Below are positions 56,114-64,000 of a DNA stretch of 64,000 nt, piece by piece (position 1 is the first letter of the stretch; every line of letters starts with the position of its first letter). The DNA lies in the NCBI GenBank assembly GCA_001464895.1, contig LNEE01000037.1, positions 144,860 through 208,859 of the forward strand, in the 5' to 3' direction. The notes beneath the pieces are model-generated. The model searched no databases. It was given only the letters and a program-made list of their open reading frames with translations, and was not told where the DNA came from. Origin of the DNA: Betaproteobacteria bacterium Ga0077532 (GTDB taxonomy: Bacteria; Pseudomonadota; Gammaproteobacteria; Burkholderiales; Ga0077523). The translations under genes were made by a program, and so were the position numbers.

Positions 56114-56920
56114 TCAGAAGAAAGCGATCGTGCGGACCTCGATGCTCTCGCGCGGCGTGGCATCGGGCGCGCTGGTGGGGTCCTCGAAGGCGCTGTGGGC
56201 CATGAATCTCGCGCGGCCGTCCTCCTGGGAGTCGTAGCACTTCAACAGCAGCGCCTGGCTCGCCTCCATGTAGGGGAAGTAGTACCACTGATGATCGGGC
56301 GAGTAACGCATCGTGTAGATCTCGCCCGTCCGGTCGGGATACTTCAGCTCCATGCGGATCATGTCGCCGGGGGCCGTGGATCCGACATCGCACATGGCGA
56401 GCGGAAGCTCTTCGACGCGCTTCAACGGCTTCCACACGTTGAAGAACGCGTACGGCCGGGCGAGCAGCGCTTCGGCTTCGTCGGGCAGAACGTCACGCAC
56501 CCGCTGTGGCCCGGACTTCACCGTGTAGTCGCTGTGCACGAGCCGCACCGGATTGGCCGCGTAGGTCGTGAGCGTCTGGATGGTCTTGCTGCGGATGTTG
56601 TAGTCGAAGACGTGGACGCGGCGGGCGCCCACCGCCTGACGCACGAAGTCGGCGACGTGTGCGAAGAACTCGGAGCGCACCGCAGCATCGTCGGAGAAGC
56701 GGTCGAAGGGGATCGGACAATCGCGCAGCGCGAAGCCCTCGCGGTCGAGATCGAAGTGGTTCGCGCGGGACCAGCCGTCGTGCACCTGCACGGCATGCGG
56801 ATCATCGCCAGGCGGGTGCTTCACCGTCCCGGGCGGTGGGTCGTAGAAGTAGTAGTCGGGGGTGATGCCGGTGTCGCGCGTGTAGTTGAGCGTGGTGCTC
56901 ACGGAGCCTTGATCTGCCAT
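56114..56920 (-). CDS. CmcJ/NvfI-like 2-oxoglutarate oxygenase family protein
   Basis: A 268-residue protein of the CmcJ/NvfI (AsaB-like) family: [70 protein letters not shown] and [20 protein letters not shown]. The His-x-Asp in HSDYT and a later His in SPDHQW are candidate Fe ligands. Fungal and actinobacterial relatives hydroxylate or methoxylate natural products; the role in proteobacteria is unknown. It has its own start signals. Confidence 0.82.
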   Translation of the reverse strand: MADQGSVSTTLNYTRDTGITPDYYFYDPPPGTVKHPPGDDPHAVQVHDGWSRANHFDLDREGFALRDCPIPFDRFSDDAAVRSEFFAHVADFVRQAVGARRVHVFDYNIRSKTIQTLTTYAANPVRLVHSDYTVKSGPQRVRDVLPDEAEALLARPYAFFNVWKPLKRVEELPLAMCDVGSTAPGDMIRMELKYPDRTGEIYTMRYSPDHQWYYFPYMEASQALLLKCYDSQEDGRARFMAHSAFEDPTSAPDATPRESIEVRTIAFF

Positions 56921-57164
56921 CGTGACCTCGGGTGACTTGGTTCTGGAACCGGCTGCTGCTTCCGTGCCCTCGACCTGGTCGTCGCCCGCACCGCACCATG
57001 TCGACTGCGGGCCGTTGCCTTGTCATTCGAGGGTCCGAGGAGTATAGCTTCGAGCAGGTCGGCGGAGCGGTCCCGGGCCCGCGCAACAACATCTCCCGGG
57101 TCGACGTCCCGCGGCCTCTGCAGTACGCAGTCCCCACCTAAAAAATCGAGATTCGGGAGGTTGC

Positions 57165-57797
57165 ATGAAGCTCTACTACGATCCCTGCACCGTCAACTGT
57201 CGCAAGGTCCTTGCCGGTCTGGACCTCATGGGCGTGCCGTACGAGACCGCGAAGGTCGACTACTTTGCCGGCGAGCACAAGGGCGCCGACTACACAGCCA
57301 TCAACCCCAACCAGTCCCTGCCCGCACTGGTCGACGGCGACTTCGTGCTCTGGGAGTCCAATGCCATCCTGCAGTACGCCGCCGACAAGGCCGGCAAGGA
57401 CGCCTTCTATCCGAAGGCCGCGGCCGTCCGGGCCGACATCAACCGCTGGCATCTCTGGGAAGCCAACCAGTGGTTCCCGAGTTGCTACGTCTACCTGGTG
57501 GAAAACGTCGTGAAGCCGATCCTGAAGGCGGAACCGGATCAGGCCGTGCTCGACGCCCAGGCAGCAAAGTTCCATCAGCTCGCGGGGATCCTCGAGGACC
57601 GCCTCGGCAAGAGCGCCTGGCTGAGCGGGCCCGACGTCACGATCGCCGACGTGGCGGTCGCCGCGCCGATGCATCTGCACCGCCATCAGCAACTACCGCT
57701 CGACGCGTATCCGAACTTGCGCCGCTGGCTCGCGCAGGTGGAGGCGCTGCCGAGCTGGAAGAAGACCGACGTCGCCCCGATCCTCGGTCTGCAGTAA
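57165..57797 (+). CDS. Glutathione S-transferase family protein
   Basis: A 210-residue GST. The thioredoxin-like N-terminal domain (about 1-80) has YYDPCTVNCRKVLAGLDLMG, NPNQSLPALVDGDFVLWESN and AILQYAADK; the helical C-terminal domain ends LPSWKKTDVAPILGLQ with DVTIADVAVAAPMHL in the conserved N-capping region. GGGAGG precedes the ATG by four bases. It may detoxify reactive intermediates of the neighbouring pathway. A strong hairpin follows. Confidence 0.92.
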   Translation: MKLYYDPCTVNCRKVLAGLDLMGVPYETAKVDYFAGEHKGADYTAINPNQSLPALVDGDFVLWESNAILQYAADKAGKDAFYPKAAAVRADINRWHLWEANQWFPSCYVYLVENVVKPILKAEPDQAVLDAQAAKFHQLAGILEDRLGKSAWLSGPDVTIADVAVAAPMHLHRHQQLPLDAYPNLRRWLAQVEALPSWKKTDVAPILGLQ

Positions 57798-57810
57798 TCG
57801 CGGTGTCACG

Positions 57811-57843
57811 GCGCCCGCGGTGCCCGGGTGGCACCGCGGGCGC
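57811..57843. terminator. Perfect 14-bp hairpin between GST and SDR genes
   Basis: GCGCCCGCGGTGCC at 57811-57824 pairs perfectly with 57830-57843 across a five-base loop. It lies between the convergent GST and SDR genes (stops at 57797 and 57856). No U-run follows, but the stem is strong enough to act on both strands. Confidence 0.65.
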
Positions 57844-57855
57844 TCCCGTACTGCC

Positions 57856-58632
57856 CTATCCCCGATCCAGTCCGTCCGACGCCATGTAACCGCCGTCGAC
57901 CGGGACGCAGACGCCGGTCACATTGTCCGACGCGCCGGAGGCGAGCCACAGGCAGGTCCCGACGAGATCGTCCGCCTCGCCCAGCCGCCCGCTCGGGATG
58001 CGCCGCTTCGCCGCCGCCTCCAGCGACGAGCCGCGGAGTTCCTCGGTCATCTCGGTGTAGTGATAGCCCGGCGCAATCGCATTGACCTGAATGCCGAGCG
58101 GCGCCAGCTCCACGGCATTCACCTTCGTCAGCCCGATGAGACCGTGCTTCGACACCGTGTACGGCACCTGCAAACCCTTGCTGGGCGCGGTGAGACCGTA
58201 GACCGAGGAGATGTTGATGATCTTCCCCGAGCCCTGCGTCTTCATGACGCGCGCCGCATGCTTCGTGCAGAGGAAGGCGCCGGTGAGGTTCACGTTCATC
58301 ACGCGATGCCAGACGGCCAGATCGAGATCCATCACCGACTGCCGACTGACGGTGCCGGCGTTGTTCACCAGGATGTCGAGGCGACCGTAGCGCTGGACGA
58401 TGCCTGCGATCGCCCGTTCGACCGAGGCTTCGTCAGCCACGTCGAGTTCGAAGGCCGAGGCGTCAGCGCCGAGCGCCGCGACCACCTCGGCATTGCGATC
58501 GACGCGGCGCGCACCGACCACGACCTTCGCGCCCGCATCGCGAAAGGCCATGGCGATCGCTCGACCGAAACCGCTGTTGCCGCCGGTGACGAGGGCCACG
58601 CGGCCGTCGAGGGAGAAGGGGTTTGCTGCCAT
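57856..58632 (-). CDS. SDR-family oxidoreductase
   Basis: A 258-residue short-chain dehydrogenase. NAD(P) site VALVTGGNSGFGRA, the NNAG motif in ILVNNAGTVSRQ, catalytic Ser/Tyr/Lys in IINISSVYGL and PYTVSKHGLIGL, and VNAIAPGYHYT. The substrate is not determined; it may interconvert alcohol and ketone upstream of the Baeyer-Villiger step. Start MAANPFSLDGRV at 58632. Confidence 0.9.
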   Translation of the reverse strand: MAANPFSLDGRVALVTGGNSGFGRAIAMAFRDAGAKVVVGARRVDRNAEVVAALGADASAFELDVADEASVERAIAGIVQRYGRLDILVNNAGTVSRQSVMDLDLAVWHRVMNVNLTGAFLCTKHAARVMKTQGSGKIINISSVYGLTAPSKGLQVPYTVSKHGLIGLTKVNAVELAPLGIQVNAIAPGYHYTEMTEELRGSSLEAAAKRRIPSGRLGEADDLVGTCLWLASGASDNVTGVCVPVDGGYMASDGLDRG

Positions 58633-59215
58633 GGGTAACGCCTCCGTGCACCAGGAAGGGTGGCCCGCATCGAGGGGCCACGTGACGATCTGCGGATCAC
58701 AGTGCTCCGCGTCGATGCATTGTGCCACTCGTCCCCGAAACGCCTGTCACTCCGATGCATCGCCTGCGTCTTGTGCACCATCGAGAAGACTCGACACCTT
58801 TCTTTGATCGAAATCATTCTCTTTGACATGACTATCTGTTCTCATAGTAGGGTAGTGCGCTGTACGCAGTACGCCGAAGGGGCGGGCAAAGACTCTCCCC
58901 GGCGACAACAAGATGCAAGATCGAGAGACCCGCCAATGAGACACATCGACGCCAGCGCGCGTGCAAGCATCACCGCGAGTCATGGGCAGCATATCCGTCA
59001 TCCGGCCCATCTCGGCGTATCACTCTGCAAGGGTGCGCCACCGACGCTGATCCAGCACTGCAGGCGCTCGCAGCCCCTCATCGCGACAGATCGTCGACGC
59101 AACGCGTCGACCTGATCCCACGCCGGCAACCGCAACACCCGAATACCTTCCATTGCAGTGCCGCCACGTCGGCGGACCAGGCGCGCCCGTATCGTCGCGC
59201 CACGGAGATTTCTTC
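58633..59215. other. Gap between divergent SDR and quinoprotein genes
   Basis: About 580 bases. A short frame (58936-59115, 59 codons) starts at an ATG but has no clear ribosome-binding site or family. Part of it (58800-58870) is A+T-rich and may hold promoters for both flanking genes. No gene is called here. Confidence 0.5.
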
Positions 59216-61348
59216 GTGCCAAGACGCCGAATCCAGGTACTCGCTACGCTCCTCGCGCTGGCAGGCATCGCGACGGGCGTCGCCCTCTCCCCGCAGTTGA
59301 ACTGGCGCGTGCGCGTCGCCTTCCTGAAGGTCGCTGGCAGGCTACCGGATGTCACGGTCTCGGACCTCGCCGTGATGGTGATGCCGGGATCCCCCTACGC
59401 CCTGGAACGCCTGGCCGAGACCGGCAATCCGTTCGGCGTCATCAAGAATCCGCTGGCGACACGCTCGGACATCGAGCAGGGGCGCGACCACTTTGTCCAG
59501 GAATGCTCGACGTGCCACGGCGACCACGGGCAGGGCGGCATCACCGCCCCCGCCCTGGACCGCGCGATCTCGAAGCACGGGCGTAGCGACTGGGCGATCT
59601 TCACCACGATCCGCAACGGTGTGCCGTCGACGGCGATGGCACCGCACCCCTATCCACGGGAGCACCTCTGGCAGCTGGTGGCATTCGTACAGTCCCTGGG
59701 TGGCTCGCCCGACGACGTTGCCGCCAGTGCTCCTCGGTCCACGTTGCTCGCGCCGGCACCGCTGTCCTACGCCACGATCGCCGGCACCGCCGTATCCGGT
59801 GCCGACTGGCTCACCTATTCCGGCACCTACGCGGGGACAAGGCATTCGTCGCTGCGTCAGATCACGAGCACGAACGTCCAGAGGCTCGCACCGCGTTGGG
59901 TGTTCCAGTTCGAGGGCGGCGCCGGAACGCGCATCGAGGCCACCGCCATCGTGCACGCCGATCGGATGTATCTCTCCGGCGCCTCGGGCACGGTGGTGTC
60001 GCTCGATGCCGCCACTGGCGCCCCGATCTGGACGTTCACGCGGAAGCCACCCGACAACAGCCTGGGATGGGTGGGCGGAATCAATCGCGGCGTCGCGCTG
60101 CTGGGCGACCACGTGTACGTGGGCACCAGCGACGGCAGGTTGCTTGCCCTTTCGGCCGATTCAGGAAAGGTCGTCTGGGACGCGCCAGTGGCCGAACCGG
60201 GTTCGAAGCACTACATCACGGCCGCACCGCTGGCGCTCGACGGATTGGTGGTCGTGGGTACGGGGGGTGGGTACGGACGTGGCGCCATCGTCGCCGTCGA
60301 CTCGCGTTCCGGCCGCGAGCGATGGCGCTTTCGCACCATCCCCGACCCTGGCGCGCCCGGCAGCGAAAGCTGGGCTGGCGACTCGTGGAAGGACGGTGGC
60401 GCCGCGCCCTGGATGACGGGCTCCTACGATCCCGCGCGCGACGTGCTGTACTGGGGTGTCGGCAATCCGGCGCCCGACTACAACACGCTGAAGCGCAAGG
60501 GCGACAACCTGTACAGCAACTCGGTGGTGGCGCTGCGCGGGAGCACGGGCGAACTGCTCTGGCACTATCAATTCACGCCGGGGGATGACCACGACTGGGA
60601 TTCGGCACAGGTGCCGATACTGGCTCGCGCTTCCGGTGACGGCACGGCCCCGCCACGCATCCTGTTCCCCAACCGGAACGGGTTCTTCTACAACCTCGAC
60701 GGCGCAACAGGCCGACCAGCTTTCGCGATGCCCTTCGTGCATCAGAACTGGGCGAAGGGGATTCGGGACGACGGGCGGCCGATCCCGGTGGATCATGATC
60801 GCGACGCTGCACGCGGCGTACTCACCTTTCCGAGCAACGTCGGCGGGACGAACTGGTGGCCGCCAAGCTTCGACCCCACGCTGGGATACGTCTTCGTACC
60901 GGCCATCGAACGCGGACAGATCTTCTTCCCGGCCACACCGGACCACGATCCCGGGCCCCGCAATTCGCCCACGAGTTCGGGCAAGCCCCACCACACGCTG
61001 ATCAAGGCACTCGACGCGCGGAACGGGAACACGGTGTGGCAGCGCGAGTTCCGCGAGCGGATGGATCACGAGGAGACGGGCGGGCTGTTGTCGACCGCCG
61101 GCGGCCTCGTGTTCGGCTCGGATCTCGGCGAGGTGCTCGCCCTTCGCTCCAGCGATGGCGAGGTGTTGTGGCGGTTCACCACCGGCGGACACGTGTCGGC
61201 AGCCCCCATGACCTACGGCGCTGGCGGCGAGCAGTTCGTCGGGATCGCCGCAGGCTCGGTGTTCATCGCATTTGCCCTCTCGTCCGCAGCACCGCCGAAC
61301 CAACTGGTGGCGACGAACACGCGCAACGCGCTGCCCCGGAGACGTTGA
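59216..61348 (+). CDS. PQQ-type quinohaemoprotein dehydrogenase with N-terminal cytochrome c
   Basis: A 710-residue periplasmic dehydrogenase. N-terminal membrane anchor (about 8-28), cytochrome c domain (about 65-170) with haem motif CSTCH and Met ligand region NGVPSTAMAPHPY, then the eight-bladed quinoprotein propeller (about 185-700): LYLSGASGTVVSLDAATGAP-type repeats, WGVGNPAPDYNTLKRKGDNL and HYQFTPGDDHDWDS. Quinohaemoprotein alcohol dehydrogenases normally carry the cytochrome at the C-terminus, so this order is unusual. A GTG at 59216, with GGAGA about eight bases upstream, is preferred over the ATG at 59153. Confidence 0.85.
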   Translation: MPRRRIQVLATLLALAGIATGVALSPQLNWRVRVAFLKVAGRLPDVTVSDLAVMVMPGSPYALERLAETGNPFGVIKNPLATRSDIEQGRDHFVQECSTCHGDHGQGGITAPALDRAISKHGRSDWAIFTTIRNGVPSTAMAPHPYPREHLWQLVAFVQSLGGSPDDVAASAPRSTLLAPAPLSYATIAGTAVSGADWLTYSGTYAGTRHSSLRQITSTNVQRLAPRWVFQFEGGAGTRIEATAIVHADRMYLSGASGTVVSLDAATGAPIWTFTRKPPDNSLGWVGGINRGVALLGDHVYVGTSDGRLLALSADSGKVVWDAPVAEPGSKHYITAAPLALDGLVVVGTGGGYGRGAIVAVDSRSGRERWRFRTIPDPGAPGSESWAGDSWKDGGAAPWMTGSYDPARDVLYWGVGNPAPDYNTLKRKGDNLYSNSVVALRGSTGELLWHYQFTPGDDHDWDSAQVPILARASGDGTAPPRILFPNRNGFFYNLDGATGRPAFAMPFVHQNWAKGIRDDGRPIPVDHDRDAARGVLTFPSNVGGTNWWPPSFDPTLGYVFVPAIERGQIFFPATPDHDPGPRNSPTSSGKPHHTLIKALDARNGNTVWQREFRERMDHEETGGLLSTAGGLVFGSDLGEVLALRSSDGEVLWRFTTGGHVSAAPMTYGAGGEQFVGIAAGSVFIAFALSSAAPPNQLVATNTRNALPRRR

Positions 61349-61404
61349 AGAAGCCGGTGCCTCGCCATGGCATCCAACGGCTTCGCAACCAGGCTGACCT
61401 CGAC

Positions 61405-62010
61405 CTACCGGAATGTCGCCAGCACGTCCGGCACCCGTGCGCGAGGCACGCGCTGCACGCGGGTCAACATGTCGTGACCGACGCCGACGACGCCATAGCC
61501 GTCCACTACGTCACGCGTGATTCGGCTCCACAAATGGCTGGTCATCTCAGCATCGGCCATCGCCCGGTGCGCCCTCCCGGCCCTCGGCAATTGGAGCATG
61601 TCGACCAGCGTGCCCAGCCGGTGATTGGGGAACCGCGGATACAGGCGCCGCGACAGCAGCATGGTGCAGGCGAAGGGCAGGCCTGTCGGCATCGACAGAT
61701 GGTCGAGTTCCGCCTTCCAGAACCGACTGTCGAAGGCCGCGTTGTGGGCGACGATCGGATAGGGACCTACGAAACGCGCGGCCTCCCGCATCACCGTGGC
61801 CACCGGCGCGGCCCGGGCGACCATGTCGTTGGTGATGCCCGTGAGGGCGGTCACTTCGAAGGGAATCCGGCGACCCGGATTCATCAGGCTCTGGAATCGA
61901 TCGACGATCTGCCCCTCCCGGACGAGCACGACCGCGATCTCGGTGGGCCGATCGCCGCATGCCGGGCTGAGACCGGTGGTTTCGAAGTCGAGAACGGCGA
62001 CGGTTTCCAT
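61405..62010 (-). CDS. DEDDh-family 3'-5' exonuclease (DnaQ-like)
   Basis: A 201-residue exonuclease of the DnaQ fold. Exo I AVLDFETTGLSP, Exo II HNAAFDSRFW and Exo III HRAMADAEMT supply the four acidic residues and the His. It resembles DNA polymerase III epsilon but lacks a polymerase-binding tail, so it may be a repair or RNA exonuclease. It is convergent with the quinoprotein gene (56-base gap). Confidence 0.9.
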   Translation of the reverse strand: METVAVLDFETTGLSPACGDRPTEIAVVLVREGQIVDRFQSLMNPGRRIPFEVTALTGITNDMVARAAPVATVMREAARFVGPYPIVAHNAAFDSRFWKAELDHLSMPTGLPFACTMLLSRRLYPRFPNHRLGTLVDMLQLPRAGRAHRAMADAEMTSHLWSRITRDVVDGYGVVGVGHDMLTRVQRVPRARVPDVLATFR

Positions 62011-62177
62011 CAGGGCTGCTTCGGCTGGACAGGGTTCACGGACGAGCGGGGGCGAGAAGCGGAGGCGTCCGATCTCGGACGTTCCACCGCGAGTCTGCCC
62101 GGAAGTCTGTGGGGATAGCGGAATTTCTCATCGCGACAGCCGTCGTCCCGGGTAACGGCACCGGAGCGGCGCGCAAG

Positions 62178-62530
62178 GAATCGCTTCGACCGGAACCGAC
62201 GCTTTCGCGGGCATGGCCCCATGGCACTACCTTAAGGGAAAAGTCGTCGCGGCCTCCCTACGAAGAGAGGTCTGGCGGCCTCGCGCTTTCGACATGGTGG
62301 TGTCGCCGTCCCCGACCCGGAGTTCCGCCGCGTTGCGCACGCCGCCAGACGGGAAAATCTCGCTATGGGGGCTTAAGGTAGTGCCATGGGGGCATGGCCC
62401 GCTCCTACAACAACTCGCCCAATCCCGCCGTCGGTGGCGCATCCACCGCCTTTGCAGGAGCGGCACCTGGGCGCGAAAGCGGTGAGTGCTGCAGAAGCGC
62501 TTCGACCGCACCCGTCGCTATCGCGGGCTC
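62178..62530. repeat. Palindromic repeat patch, one copy interrupted
   Basis: The gap before the aminotransferase gene (62011-62630) contains several copies of the same dispersed palindromic family as at 47454-47680. At 62178-62219 GGAACCGACGCTTTCGCGGG leads into GGGCATGGCCC; the family resumes at 62390 with GGGCATGGCCCGCTCCTAC. A further degenerate copy lies at 62437-62527. No gene lies in this 620-base stretch. Confidence 0.75.
62220..62389. mobile_element. Small inverted-repeat (MITE-like) insertion in a palindromic repeat
   Basis: About 170 bases inserted into a palindromic repeat. A perfect 20-base inverted repeat pairs 62217-62236 (CCCCATGGCACTACCTTAAG) with 62372-62391; a second inverted pair, TCTGGCGGC, lies at 62271-62279 and 62341-62349. 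The 11-base GGGCATGGCCC stands on both sides (62209-62219, 62390-62400), as a target-site duplication would. No coding capacity is visible. The source transposase is unknown. Confidence 0.6.
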
Positions 62531-62630
62531 GGCGCACGGGTCGATCACGGGTGAAGATTTCGTAGGTCGGACTTCCGTCCGGGGTTTGTAGAATGCGGTC
62601 CCCACGAACGCCACCATCACGGACCCCTCG

Positions 62631-63845
62631 ATGACCGAGCAGTCGCAGCGCCCACCGTTTGCCGGATGGCTTTCCACGACGAACGACATCACGCGCACGT
62701 TCCTAGCCGCCAGCCGCGTTCCCGGGCTCATCAACATGGCCGGCGGACTGCCCGAGCCGACGACGTTTCCCGTGGCGGACCTCGCGGCCATCGCCGCCGA
62801 TGTGGTGCGCCAGCATCCGCAGGACGTCCTGGGCTACGGCCCCGTCGAGGGGCTGCCCGAGTTGCGCGATGCGCTGGCGAAGCGCTTCAGCTCGTCAGAC
62901 CTGACATTGACGCGGGCCAACGTCTTCGTCACCTCGTCCGGCATGCAGGGCCTCGACCTGCTGGGCAAGGTGCTGCTGGAACCGGGGCAACTGATCGCCT
63001 GCCAGTTTCCGACCTACCTGGGTGCCCTGGACGCCTGGCGGCCGCGTTCGCCGACGTATCGCAACCTGGTGGTCGAGGATCCGGCATTCGACGCCGTTGC
63101 TTCCCTCGAGGGTGCGCAGTTCGCCTACACGGTCCCGAACTTCTCCAACCCGTCTGGCAGGCTGGTCGGGATCGCCACGCGACAGGCGCTCGTCGATGCG
63201 GCCCATCGCACGGGCACCTGGCTCGTCGAGGACGACCCGTACGGCACGCTGCATTACGACGGCCCGCCGCTTCCCCGGATGATCGACCTCTCGGCGCGCG
63301 CGCAACCCGGCGTGCCTTACGCCGGCCCGGTGATCTATATGGGAACGCTGTCGAAGGAGATCGCGCCGGGCCTCCGGGTCGGCTGGGTCATCGCGGCGCC
63401 CGGGTTCATCGAGGCGCTCGCCATGGCCAAACTCGGCGCGGACATGTGCACGAGCGGGCTGACCCAGCGCATCGCGCTCGCCGCGATCGAGGCCGGCCTG
63501 ATCGAGAAGATCCAGCCGACGATCCTCGAGATCTATCGGAAGAGGCGCGATGCGTTGTGCGCGGCGATGCGCGAACACCTCTCGGAATGGCTCGACTGGG
63601 AGGTACCGGTCGGCGGGATGTTCGTATGGGTCGTCTGCCGCGATCCATCGCTGAACACGGATGTTCTTCTGGAGCACGCGATGGCCGCGGGCGTGTGCGT
63701 GGCGCCCAGCAGCGTCTTCGACGCGACGGGTATGAACCGGCGGGCGCTACGGATCAATTTCACGCGTAACGACGAGAGCCAGTTGATCGAAGGGGTGAGA
63801 CGGTTGGCGCGGGCGTTCGGGGCGATGCGGGTGTCGAGGGCGTAG
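62631..63845 (+). CDS. PLP-dependent aminotransferase, class I fold
   Basis: A 404-residue PLP enzyme of fold type I. INMAGGLPEPTTFPVADL and GYGPVEGLPELRDALAKR are typical of the MocR-like/2-aminoadipate (LysN-type) aminotransferases. VTSSGMQGLDLLGKVLL, DDPYGTLHYDG and the PLP lysine in YMGTLSKEIAPGLRVGW are clear, as is the C-terminal LRINFTRND arginine. There is no helix-turn-helix domain, so it is an enzyme rather than a MocR regulator. The amino donor is undetermined. Confidence 0.9.
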   Translation: MTEQSQRPPFAGWLSTTNDITRTFLAASRVPGLINMAGGLPEPTTFPVADLAAIAADVVRQHPQDVLGYGPVEGLPELRDALAKRFSSSDLTLTRANVFVTSSGMQGLDLLGKVLLEPGQLIACQFPTYLGALDAWRPRSPTYRNLVVEDPAFDAVASLEGAQFAYTVPNFSNPSGRLVGIATRQALVDAAHRTGTWLVEDDPYGTLHYDGPPLPRMIDLSARAQPGVPYAGPVIYMGTLSKEIAPGLRVGWVIAAPGFIEALAMAKLGADMCTSGLTQRIALAAIEAGLIEKIQPTILEIYRKRRDALCAAMREHLSEWLDWEVPVGGMFVWVVCRDPSLNTDVLLEHAMAAGVCVAPSSVFDATGMNRRALRINFTRNDESQLIEGVRRLARAFGAMRVSRA

Positions 63846-63890
63846 GCGGGACGTGCTCTTTCAGACGATTGACCTGATCTCACCGCGGCG

Positions 63891-64000
63891 GGCGCATCCA
63901 CCGCCCTTGTAGGAGGGGCCCATGGCCCCGAAAGCGGTGAATGCCGTGGAAGCGCTTCACCCGGAACCGTCGCTTTCGCGGGCATGGCCCGCTCCTACAA
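63891..64000. repeat. Long palindromic repeat at the window edge
   Basis: A 110-base copy of the dispersed family: TTGTAGGAGGGGCCCATGG near 63907 pairs with GGCATGGCCCGCTCCTACAA at the very end, with GCGCTTCACCCGGAACCGTC between. The left flank GGCGCATCCACCGCC is shared with 62437-62451. It follows the aminotransferase gene by 45 bases and may continue beyond the window. Confidence 0.75.

Noticed and set aside
53028..56237. A 1069-codon open frame on the plus strand.
   Set aside because: It runs antisense through the MmgE/PrpD, HIBADH-like and Dps genes and its translation is low-complexity His/Arg/Gly. Such frames are a by-product of high G+C codon use.
58936..59115. A 59-codon frame between the SDR and quinoprotein genes.
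   Set aside because: No ribosome-binding site, no recognisable motif and a composition like non-coding frames here.

Overview
The window is G+C-rich chromosomal DNA, most likely from a betaproteobacterium. The gmk-rpoZ-spoT cluster, the yebC-ruvCAB-ybgC-tolQRAB-pal-cpoB run, an N-type ATPase operon and a PEP-CTERM protein all fit that. No rRNA or other marker allows a finer placement.

Layout. (1) 1-3.5 kb, minus strand: the first six genes (atpD-C-Q-R-B-E) of an N-ATPase operon, a laterally spread second F-type ATPase; atpF/A/G should lie beyond the left edge. A DUF2254 membrane protein follows. (2) 5.4-10.4 kb: gmk-rpoZ-spoT (nucleotide metabolism, RNA polymerase omega, ppGpp), two small envelope proteins and a fumarylacetoacetate-hydrolase-family enzyme. 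(3) 10.66-23.36 kb: an integrated mobile element of about 12.65 kb in the 3' half of a tRNA-Lys(CTT) gene. It is bounded by a perfect 49-bp direct repeat and carries a matching 22-bp repeat inside each end. Its left half (plus strand) holds three tyrosine recombinases, one lacking catalytic residues, plus an excisionase-like protein, an AlpA-like regulator, a DUF1376 replication-type protein and small DNA-binding proteins. Its right half (minus strand) holds one possible virion-like protein and a cargo operon: ImmA/IrrE-type metallopeptidase, two-helix membrane protein, DUF2971 protein and trypsin-like serine protease. No capsid, portal, large terminase or tail gene is visible, so it looks like a phage-satellite-like island or a heavily reduced prophage. 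The cargo operon is my best candidate for an undescribed (anti-phage?) system. (4) 23.3-34.6 kb, minus strand: two tRNA-Lys genes, a YeeE/YedE transporter, the Tol-Pal operon, ybgC, ruvB, an unknown secreted protein, ruvA, ruvC and yebC. (5) 34.7-43.5 kb: a HerA-like ATPase, a DMT exporter, an MCE/Mla-type lipid transport operon whose ATPase subunit lacks Walker A, a secreted subtilisin and a PEP-CTERM protein. (6) 44-61.3 kb: a catabolic region with an alpha/beta hydrolase, a Baeyer-Villiger monooxygenase next to a lactonase-type metallo-beta-lactamase-fold hydrolase, a carboxymuconolactone decarboxylase family protein, a branched-chain-amino-acid-type ABC importer with a fused permease-ATPase, MmgE/PrpD, a hydroxyisobutyrate-dehydrogenase-like enzyme, Dps, a CmcJ/NvfI-like oxygenase, a GST, an SDR and a quinohaemoprotein dehydrogenase. 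(7) 61.4-64 kb: a DEDDh exonuclease, a PLP aminotransferase and a dense patch of dispersed palindromic repeats, one apparently interrupted by a small inverted-repeat element.

How the parts fit together. Regions 2 and 4 are housekeeping. Region 6 reads as uptake (ABC importer) followed by oxidation of a cyclic ketone to a lactone (monooxygenase), ring opening (lactonase-type hydrolase) and further oxidation; the substrate cannot be named. No CRISPR array was seen.
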